NCBI GenBank assembly: GCA_038030265.1
Contig: CM075938.1
Location: 55,979,189-56,043,188 of the forward strand
Origin: Corythucha ciliata
Taxonomy: Eukaryota > Arthropoda > Insecta > Hemiptera > Tingidae
Direction of reading: 5' to 3'
Length of the DNA: 64,000 nt
Every line of letters starts with the position of its first letter. The stretch's first letter is position 1. A model generated the notes under the pieces. It was not told the DNA's origin, did not search any database, and saw only the letters and a program-made list of their open reading frames with translations. Both the position numbers and the translations under genes were made by a program. Below are positions 1 through 9,000 of the stretch, piece after piece.

Positions 1-580
1 TTCACCTCAATTTCGACCCCTCCTTGTCCATACAACAGGCACTTCCCCCCCCTACCACGCAGATCTGCAGATTCATAAAAGCCTGCAGACCGGCCACTTA
101 GCGTTAATTGATCAGCCTCAAAATGCATAATATAGCTAATACAACAATTTATAGTAATTCACCTCAATATTGACCTGTCCTGGTCAATACAACTAGCACT
201 TCCCCTCGTAGCGTGCAGATCTGCAGATTCATAAAAGCCTGCAGATCGGCCACTTAGCAGTAATTATTAAGCCTCAAAATGCATAATAGAGCTAATACAA
301 CAACTTAGGATAATTCACCTCAATTTCGATGCAGGCAGGCTTTTATGAATCTGCGGATCTGCACGCTACGGGGGAAGTGCTAGTTGTATTGACCAGGAGG
401 GGTCAAAATTGAGGTGAATTATTATAAATTGTTGTATTAGCTATATTATGCATTTTGAGGCTGAACAATTAACGCTAAGTGGCCGGTCTGCAGGCTTTTA
501 AGAATCTGCAGATCTGCGTGGTAGGGGGGGGGGAAGTGCCTGTTGTATTTACATGGAAGCGTCAAAATTTAAGCTAATTT
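1..580. repeat. Tandem then inverted repeat (about 157-bp units)
   Basis: Two head-to-tail units of about 157 bp start at 1 and 158, each opening with TTCACCTCAAT. A third start at 314 breaks off after about 17 bases, and the same sequence then runs in reverse complement from 331 to about 580. The units carry the palindromic words CTGCAGATCTGCAGAT and a C-run (G-run in the inverted half). The result is a long hairpin-forming repeat. I see no ORF or TIR/TSD that would place it in a known family. Confidence 0.8.
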
Positions 581-863
581 TTGTAAATGGTATGATTGGC
601 TGTTGCATGCAATTGAAGTCTGTGCGAATGAAGTAAAAGTGATTGTTCGAGTGTGTCGCTTCATTATTGTCATATTAAAATATGATCGGTAATGTTGTGC
701 CTATTATTGGTCTACTTTAACTTTATTTTTCAATTGTAGTCTCATTTTCGTTGAATTACGGAATTTTAGGTGTTAATCTGCAGATTTGGGGTGTTTATCT
801 GCAGATCTGCAGATGCGTGGTGTTAATCTTGCAGATCTGCAGATCCGCGTTTTAGACAGACCC
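581..863. other. Non-coding stretch left of the Penelope-like element
   Basis: No gene is visible. Between 770 and 850 the words CTGCAGATCTGCAGAT recur three times, so remnants of the neighbouring repeat extend here. The sequence ends where the 30-bp direct repeat flanking the Penelope-like element begins (864). Confidence 0.5.
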
Positions 864-893
864 CAAGTCCACTACATCGTTCTTTCCTTTTAT
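864..893 (+). repeat. Left direct repeat flanking the PLE
   Basis: CAAGTCCACTACATCGTTCT and the following bases match 3,594-3,623 with one extra C. It is either a long target-site duplication or a pseudo-LTR remnant. Confidence 0.8.
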
Positions 894-918
894 TGATTTA
901 CGCTCCTGTCGAGAGAAA

Positions 919-3401
919 ATGAACAACATTGCATTCAACAATATCAACCAACCTACAATTTTAGCTTTGAAGAACCTACGGTCAGTTTTTGATTTGTGTA
1001 GATTTTATTTTATATTACGTCTAAAATTCGCTAAGGTGAATAAGAATTTATGGTTTAATCATACTTGTTTACATGATAAGATTGTTCCGAAGTATATTAG
1101 GGCGAACTTCAATAAGTTTTCCTTCGACAAACATAAAAAAACAGCTTGGTTTTTAATCAAACAAGAATTGAAAAAACTGTACAAATTGAGGGACACCTAT
1201 GGGTTCTATTTGTTTTTGGTTCAGAACAGCATTACTTCTGTCTTATCGCCCGTGGAGTGGGACTGTTTTGATTATTCCACTCGGGGAAAAGTTAGGCGCA
1301 TTATGGATAAGAAACAATTGATAATGAATAGGAAAATTGAGCGTTTGAAGAAAGTGCAAGTTTTACCCAGACCCTCACAAGCGGAAGAACCTCCTTTTGA
1401 ATTTTATCCTCGCGTAGTAAATTTATCTAAGACAGAGTTCAACGAGAAAGAAATAAAAGTACTGGAAAAAGGCTTAAAATTCATTCCTGACTCCGGTTTG
1501 GATAGTAAAAAACTCCTTAATTTGGCTGCTCATGTGGACACGTTTGCAATAGAGTCTAGTGTTAAATTTAAATGTAATGAATTTTTGAAATCCCTGTATC
1601 CTGCTTTAAACTGGAAAAGCAAATTGCCGAAGGACATATTGCATTTAAAACGTAAAATAAAAAGTTCTGATTTAGTTATAAATAAAGCCGACAAAGGGAA
1701 CACAGTAGTCGTGATGGATAAAGAAGAATACATTTCGAAAACAGAATCTTTTTTGAAGGATAATCTGGCTACAGTGATGAAACTAGACCCGACAGAAAAA
1801 ATAAAAAACAAAATAAAAGGAGCTCTTAAAAGTTTTGTATTCTCCGTTAAACCAGAACAAGTGAACAGATTAGTGCCTATGAATGCTCGATCCCCCTCTT
1901 GTATGGGTTGATAAAGTTACATAAACCTGACAAGCCCATTCGACCTGTGGTATCTTTCATTAATTCACCTTGCCAGAAAGTCGCAGAGTTTGTGGACTCA
2001 AGAATAAAAGCTTTAAGTAATTTTAAGAGTACATTTGGGGTGAAGAATTCAGTTGAGTTTATTAGTAGCTTGAACTCTGCAACGATATGTGATACCTCCA
2101 TTCTAGTCTCATTTGATGTTTCAAATCTATTCACCAATGTACCTGGAGTTGATTGCGTAAATCTTATAGATAATTTATTGTTAAATAATGGCTGTGATCC
2201 TGCGATATCTAATGAATTAGTTACCTTGTTAAGTACCTGTTTAGAGAATAATTATTTTAAATTCAATAATGTTTTTTATAAAATGGATGGTTTACCCATG
2301 GGCTCTCCTTTGTCTCCCCTGTGTGCAGAGGTGTACATGGATGCTTTAGAGAAGGAATTGTTTGCCTCCAATTTTTCCTTAGTTAAGAAAATAGGCATGT
2401 GGAGACGTTACGTTGATGATGTTTTTTGTGTTTTCAACGGTCGGGAGAGTGAGTTGTATGAGTTGTTGGATTATCTAAATTCTCTTAGAGGTACAATTCG
2501 TTTTACCATAGAGGTGATGAAAGATCGGGCCTTGAACTTCCTGGATCTCACTGTGATTCTTAGAGATGGCTCCGTGCATTTCGAAATTTTCCGTAAGCCT
2601 ACCGCTACGGATACGATGATTCCGATAGATTCTTACCATCCATGGCAACATAAATTGGCGGGATTCCATTGGCTTTTAGACAGGCTGGAAAAAATCCCTT
2701 TATCTCCTACGGCCTACGAAAAAGAATTAATGACGATCAAGTATCTGGCAGCCAGGAACGGGTATGACGACGAACTCATTGACAAGCTTCTTCACAAGAA
2801 ACGTTTCAAGTCTCCGATGCATCAATACGCCAAGGATTTATCGTTCGGAACATCAGACGTTGCTCCCACTTTCTCTGTATTGCCTTTCGTGGCGGGCTTG
2901 TCGACTAAAATAGCCAGTATTCTCAAAAAAGAGGGATTCTCCGTGGCATACAGGAATAGCGGTTCATTAGCCAATCTGCTGTCGGTTCCGAAGGATGTAG
3001 TACCGAAATCGGATATGAGTGGGGTATACCGTCTCGAGTGTAGCTGTCGGAAGGTTTATATTGGACAAACCGGAAGGAAATTGGCCACTCGGGTATCGGA
3101 GCATCTCCCTCATTCCACAAAAAGCAATTCGGAGTTCAAGGATCATCTTCGATGTTCGGGCCATCTCTTTGATGCGCAGGGGGGTGTTAAGTTGCTCCAC
3201 TCCTTAGGAAAGGGTAGACTTTTGGATTGGATGGAGAGATTTGAAATCAGGAAGTGCAGCAATGACCTAAGTGTTACCTGCATTAACAATCATAAGACCT
3301 TTGATCTTCCTCCGATTTTGAATTGTATCTCCCGGTTCATGGAGAAAGAAGCGGGGAAGGAGAAGGTACATACAGGTCAGTTAGGTGCTGACGTCGACTG
3401 A
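919..3401 (+). pseudogene. PLE polyprotein: reverse transcriptase plus GIY-YIG endonuclease, one frameshift
   Basis: Seen: frame 1 runs 919-1,911 and holds the PLE N-terminal region (ADKGNTVVVMD around 1,686). The reading then moves to the third frame at about 1,890-1,900, beside a run of five Cs, and continues LYGLIKLHKPDKPIRP through RT to the stop at 3,399-3,401. The catalytic box RRYVDDVF lies near 2,405. The C-terminus has the GIY-YIG signature GVYRLECSCRKVYIGQTGR near 3,020-3,080. Known: in PLEs the RT copies RNA at a nick made by the GIY-YIG domain. The combined length, about 825 codons, is normal for the family. The frameshift would inactivate the copy unless it is a sequencing error in the C-run. 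No other stop is present, so the copy is fairly young. Confidence 0.88.
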
Positions 3402-3498
3402 GGTAAGACCCTCATATTGTTTGTTGTAGTGGTTTATTTTAATTTATTTTTAATTTTATTAACTTATGTATTGGTTGGTTGGTTCTCTGTTGGTTGTA

Positions 3499-3536
3499 GC
3501 GACCGATGATGATGTAAATCGAAACCGCGGTCTCGC
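3499..3536 (+). ncRNA. Hammerhead ribozyme-like motif (type I, minimal) in the PLE 3' region
   Basis: Stem I is GCGA (3,499-3,502) with TCGC (3,533-3,536). The core CCGATGA (3,503-3,509) differs from CUGAUGA at one position. Stem II is GAT/ATC (3,511-3,513 with 3,518-3,520) closed by GTAA, with one extra T at 3,510. GAAA follows at 3,521-3,524. Stem III is only AC/GT around CGCG, and the expected cleavage site is after C3,532. Known: PLE pseudo-LTRs carry minimal type I hammerheads with very short stem III. The U-to-C change and extra T may weaken or abolish cleavage. Confidence 0.7.
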
Positions 3537-3593
3537 ATAATTAAATAAAAAATCTGTGGACGGACACATCCTTTGAATTGCCTGATTCGATAC

Positions 3594-3623
3594 TCAAGTC
3601 CACTACATCGTTCTTTCTTTTAT
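3594..3623 (+). repeat. Right direct repeat flanking the PLE
   Basis: Second copy of the repeat at 864-893, starting 62 bp downstream of the predicted hammerhead cleavage site. Confidence 0.8.
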
Positions 3624-5322
3624 TAAAACTCCATTTAGTACTTTTTTCTTTAACAATCGTAGGTATTTCGTACTGCTCACTGCCCGACCAGTTTGACCAC
3701 CGGCCTCCGACAATGAACTGCGTAACGACGACCGCGCCAATGTAGTATCTCGTTGTAATGCTGTCAATTAGACACGCAATTGAAACACACTAATTAATAT
3801 TTTTTATTGGAAACATGTGAGTTCATTTTGCATTGCAACACTTACCAACCCATTCAGGGGGAGTGTTAATATTATGATCTCCATTATTTATTTTTCTTCC
3901 TGTTGAGATCATACGATTATTGTTTTTTGGTTTTCCGTTTGAAAATGAAATATTTAAAAATAAAGATAGTTACAATACCTTCGACTCAAGGGCGGAGCCA
4001 GGAGGAGCAGGGGTCCTTTAACCTTTCATTTGTGCGAAACCACCTACACTCGGAAACCGTCAATTCGTCCTTTCAAAACTTTGCTAATTATCTTTAAAAT
4101 TGAAGGTTTGGCCTTAAAAAACCCAAATAATCTTGAAATTCCGTCCGAAAACAGATTTTCCACAGAAAAATTAGGCATTTTTCGCAAATTCGCTTCACGG
4201 GCAAAATTGAGTTAATTCCGTTAATCCGCCACTGACCAAGAGTCATCAAACAAGGCAAACCGCTCGACTGGATGTTGAGCGGACTCCACTGTTCCGAACG
4301 ACGAATGTCATCATAAAGCCTACAGTTGCGCAGGACATGCGTGAAAGGGGGGGGGTCTCGGCAGCCACCCACCCCCCTCTCCGCCAGACGTGTCTGGACG
4401 CCTGGCACAAACTCGAATAATTAATAAGTGCCTACTGGTACCACAGTCGTCGCACAAAACTCTTTTGGCACTGGGCAAGCCTCTCCCCCTCCCGCCCGAC
4501 ACTCGCATCACTCAGTCCCGCCCAGTCTCCTCCGTGCCAGAAACAGCGGTGACCATGGACCGTAAAATAGGGTGGAGTACTCTCCACCTCGCTCCTTAAA
4601 TTCGTACACGAGTCCAAACGCCAAAGTCTCCCCCCTCCCCCCCCACAATCATACCCGTGGTTTCGGGCTAAACCAACCACCCCGAGAGCCCGCACCCTCG
4701 ATGTCTTCTAACGCAATTTATTTTTTGTTGTTTTTTTTAGGAATGATTTTTCCTTCATTTGCGACACAGACCCTGTAATTATGGTAAAATATATTTTAAA
4801 CCTTGTGTATAACATAATTTTACGTTCATCGCCCATTTTTTATTTAATGTACACAGCAATTTTTTAAATAATTTTGTTTAAAATATTATTTATAGACTTA
4901 TTTATGACCCCTCCACATCCTGGTTGACGTCACTCTCCTCGTAATTTTCCTTTTCAAATTACTTTATTGTCGCTCCGAGGTAAATATTTTGATTTTTAAG
5001 GATACCAGCACAAATTGCCCCCTTTAATACGTTTTTCTTAATTGATTAATAAGGATAGTGATATGTTAGGAATTTTTTGCTCCACGAACGCTAAACAAAG
5101 GGTGTTCCACGTAATTTAAATGTTTCTATCTAGCCGTTTTTTTTTTTGTGTTCTTACCCTGGTCCAGTTAAATTAAGCAATATTTAAAACTCGTCCAGTT
5201 TCTGCTAACATTCTAACAAATTAGGGTTTAATTGTTTCTACTGGCTTAAAAAACACGGTAGGAAAAGGGTATGATCTAAGCGTTGAGGCAATTTCAACTG
5301 TTGAATTGGGTTTGATTCAAGC
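3624..5322. other. 3' flank of the host gene, no gene seen
   Basis: This AT-rich stretch holds only short chance ORFs. On the minus strand downstream of the host stop codon there are ATTAAA variants at 5,227-5,232 and 5,023-5,028 and a canonical AATAAA at 4,963-4,968, any of which could serve polyadenylation. C/G-rich tracts at 4,340-4,660 have no visible coding or RNA feature. Confidence 0.4.
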
Positions 5323-6012
5323 TTATTTGTTTATAAATGAGCGACCGTGGCCGTTGTTTCTGAGTCCTTGGAATCGATGAGTGTCGTCAACCGGCCTGAG
5401 TGATCCTCGGCTTTCCGACGAGCCTGAAAACAATTGAGAAAAATACGCTACTTTTGTGGTTTGACAGGATTGAGAAGGAGTAGAATTAAAAAAACCTTCT
5501 TTGAAGTTATACAAACGAGCTACTGGAAGTAAGCCGAGACTCTGCCTGGCTACATCGACCAGTTCTGGGTGTTGGTCCAAAACGGTTGACAGGGCAATGA
5601 TGAGGATATCTGTTGTAAGGGAGGGGAGGGGGGTGTTAACGCAATCATTTTTTTTATTGGAGGGGGGGGGGGCTCCAACTTTCAACTTACCCAGAACTTT
5701 CTTTTCTAGACTCCTTGAAATCCTCCCCTGCTGTACTTCGGTCTCCAGGAAATCGGTGAATTTTTGAAGAGCATCCTTCGCTTCAACGCTTCCTGAGGGC
5801 GGCAAAAAATAAATAATAACAAAGCCAATTTTTATGGAGCGTAATGGTCCGTCTAATAAGAGCGACATTACCTCGAGAGAGGGACTGAGTGAACATGACG
5901 TTGGCTAATTGATAAATCACTTCTTCCAGGGAATTACTGGTGGTGGTCATCATGTCGGACATCCTTAGTTTTTCAATAAGGTCCTCATAGTCGTCGTCAT
6001 TTAGCGTTGGAG
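5323..6012 (-). CDS. Host gene coding exons 8-11 (C-terminus)
   Basis: Exon 8 is 6,012-5,872, exon 9 is 5,792-5,691, exon 10 is 5,609-5,496 and exon 11 is 5,423-5,323, with introns of 79, 81 and 72 bp. Donors read gtaatg, gtaagt and gttttt; acceptors end in ag after pyrimidine tracts. Exons 8-10 encode the best-looking part of the protein (EEVIYQLANVMFTQSLSRG, then DFLETEVQQGRISRSLEKKV, then HPELVDVARQSLGL). Exon 11 in the phase-consistent frame adds 34 residues to a TAA at 5,325-5,323. Its donor (AAG|gttttttt) is the weakest, so the last exon is less certain: another frame of the same stretch is also open to a TAA at 5,331-5,329. Confidence 0.85.
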
Positions 6013-9000
6013 CTTAAAAACGAACGATCCCATTAATTTCAGTACCCTTTCAGGGTTAGAAAGAGTGGGGGGGGGGGAGATTTTCCGCTTGGTGCGATCG
6101 ACAGCCCTCGGGGTCAACCATTATGCGCGCTAGGGTAAAAATCTCACCAATTGCGGGATATATAGCGTTATAACTTATAACATTATTTGTGATAGAGCGT
6201 CCTTAGTAATCCCATGAGTTAGTTTTTAACGCTGTCCAAGAAAATCGGCGCATTTCGGGATCTACGTGTACTGACTTTGCCGGGTATACTCCTTCTCCAG
6301 TGCCTGCTCTATGTGAGGGAGAACCCGTCTGTTTCGTTCCGAGATGTTCATCCCCATGCAACGCGAGGAAGAGACAAGCTCGTTGGCATGACTGTCCGTC
6401 TGTCTAAGACAATGAACAGTTTCCTGGGAGTGAGTACTAGGCTCTACAATTCCTTGCCAGAGGACATCAGGAATCTCTAAGAGAACTCTTTTAAAAATAA
6501 AATTAAGGCAGTCATCTTGGACTCAAGAGCCGTACTCTGTCCAAGAATTTTTTGACTACTTTGGTAAGACTGATAAAAAAGATTATTAACTCTCTTGCTA
6601 TTGTTATTGTACTGTTGGTAAATTTGACGTTGTGATGCCACAAGGTGGCTACAATAAAAAAATTATTATTATTAAGTGTTTTGAGGCACGCCCTGTGTTG
6701 TGTTTGGGTGGCGAAGGAGAAGGAGTGAAAATAATAATAATAATAATACTTTGTTTTTGAGCAAAGAATTCGAAAACTGTATTTTAAAATAGGAGGCCGG
6801 AATCGTACTGAAGGACGGTGAACAGGAGGCATTAGGAGGCGCTTGCGCCGGGGAATTCCTTATGCGTTGAGGAGTAAGGGAGAATGCTTATTTTACAGAA
6901 ATGAATAAGAACATAACAATTCTCCCACGCGTAATATAAAAGCGGGGAAAAATAAGAATAGAAGTTAGAGTTCATGAAAAATTGATACTTAACGCGAGAA
7001 TAAAAAAAAAGTTATACGTTAAAAGGAAAGAGAAAAAACTTTGAAAAAAAAAACAAAAAAACTTTGAATTACACTTCACTCGCGCACATAATCGTTCATC
7101 CAATGCGGAGGTTTTCGTTCGCGCACTAGTCTCGGTGGTGTGCTGGGAGCGGAAGGCGTTGCTGCTTCCGAGGAGCGTGTAGGAGCTATTGAGTCTTCTT
7201 GTTCGTCGTGCGGTGCTGATGATGGTGATGATGCAGTGGCGGCGGAAGTATTTTGGTTCAGGGGGGGGCGAAAATTAAGGCGCTTCCCCCTTCCCTTCCC
7301 CACCATACCCTACACTACCATCACTTCCTTAGTTTTCATCAATAGAAGGTGAAGTGTAGTGTAGTTCTCAATTTTAAGTAAATAGAGGAGGCAAGGTATT
7401 GTATGGAGGTGCCCAATAGTGTTGAATTTTCAGCATTTAGGGAATGATTTGAATGTGGTATACAACGGCCTGATTCTTGATAGGTTTTTGACTAATAATA
7501 TTTTATTTTTATCCCACATGATACTAAAACCGAATTTTACGGCCGCAAATGAGTCCCAAAAGTGTCTCTTTTCATGCCTAGGAACTAAAGTATTTTTCAA
7601 GCGACATGCTCCGAAAGTAGTCATTTTCTGTACCCAAAAATGTCTGGGAAATTGACCATTACCGCACAGTGACATTCGAGAAATTTGCTGTACTAGTCCA
7701 GAAAATATTTACAGTCCTAGTACGGAGAGTAAATGAACTCGGGTTATAACCTCGTTTAAGGTCTTCTTAAACTAAAGACACGAGAAGTCAGTAGTCAATT
7801 TGTCAAAGTCAGTTTTATCATTTCCTTGCTGTCGCGTGAAAAAAGTCGTACATCACTCGTAGGAAGGGGATTTACCTCGCCTCGCCCGCCGGGCTTGTAA
7901 TGTAATGTACCGCGGCAAATTTTACGGCGTTTTAGAGCCACGACTTTAGCTCCTGCGTATACATATACTATTATTGATTTCTTAGTTGTTTTTTTGCCAC
8001 AAGAATATGGCAAGTATTCGTTTTAAATAATAAACGATAATCATTCGTACTCAAATAAAACAGCAAAGTGTGGGAATGCAGGTAGGGGCATAACTAGAAA
8101 TCCGGATCCGGGGTTCGGATGGGGGCCCCTTAATAGCTTGAAGATGAAAAATCGGGATTTTCAAGTAGATAAGATGAAAACGAATGGCTAAACTCGCTTG
8201 TAAAAGTGAGTAAAACGCTGATTCGCGGCTGAAATTGAGAAAAATTGCTGAAATTTATGGCTGTTAATATTAAGAAAAAGCGCTAGCTAATTCACAGCTG
8301 ACATTGAGATAACGCAAAATCACGAATTGTTGGGAGAGAAATTAGGAAAAAGGTCTAATTTACGCAGCTAAAACTGAGAAAAGCGCTAATTCAAGGATGA
8401 AAAAGAGAAAAACGCAAATTCGCGTCGTCTTGAAAAAAAAAAAAAAAAAAACCTCTAATTTACTGCTAAAATTGTGATAAAGTGCTACAATTTAGCAACT
8501 TTCAAAATTTAGAACAAGCGCAAATTCACAGCTAAAAGGGAGAAACGCCAACTCAAGCATTCTCGGGGCAACATTGGGACTGAAATTTAGAAAAAGCGCT
8601 AATTCACGGGTGAAATAGTCAAAAACGCGAATTTGCGTCTAGATAAAAGTGGAGGAAAACTCAGCTAAGGTATGAAAAATTACGATTTTACGGATAAAAT
8701 CGAGAAAAAACGCTAAAATTAAGAAAATGTGCTAATTTACTGCTAAAATTGAGAAACAAAACGCTAATTCACAGCTGAAAATGAGAGAAAACGCCAATTC
8801 GCCAATTCTTAGGGGCAACTTTAAGGCTGAAGTTGAAAAGCGCTAATTCACGCGCTAAAGATGAGAAAAACGCTAATTCAAGGATAAAAAAGAGAACAAC
8901 GCGAATTCGAGTCTAAAAATAGAGAAACACGCTATTATGATAAAGTGTTACAACTAGGCAGCTTTAAACATTGGGAAAAAGTGCGAATTCACAGAAAACG

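Larger units (their letters stand above)
894..3593 (+). mobile_element. Penelope-like retroelement (PLE)
   Basis: The element encodes a reverse transcriptase followed by a GIY-YIG endonuclease, the defining PLE pair. It is bracketed by a direct repeat of about 30 bp (864-893 and 3,594-3,623) differing by one base, which is either a long target-site duplication or what is left of a pseudo-LTR. A hammerhead-ribozyme-like fold lies near the 3' end, where known PLEs carry such motifs in their pseudo-LTRs. It lies downstream of the host gene on the opposite strand. It is probably 5'-shortened: the left flank has no copy of the ribozyme. Confidence 0.85.

Noticed and set aside
4094..4695. Overlapping ORFs of 60-104 codons on both strands
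   Set aside because: They are low-complexity Pro/Arg/Gly frames from C/G-rich tracts, with no motif, splice context or consistent frame.
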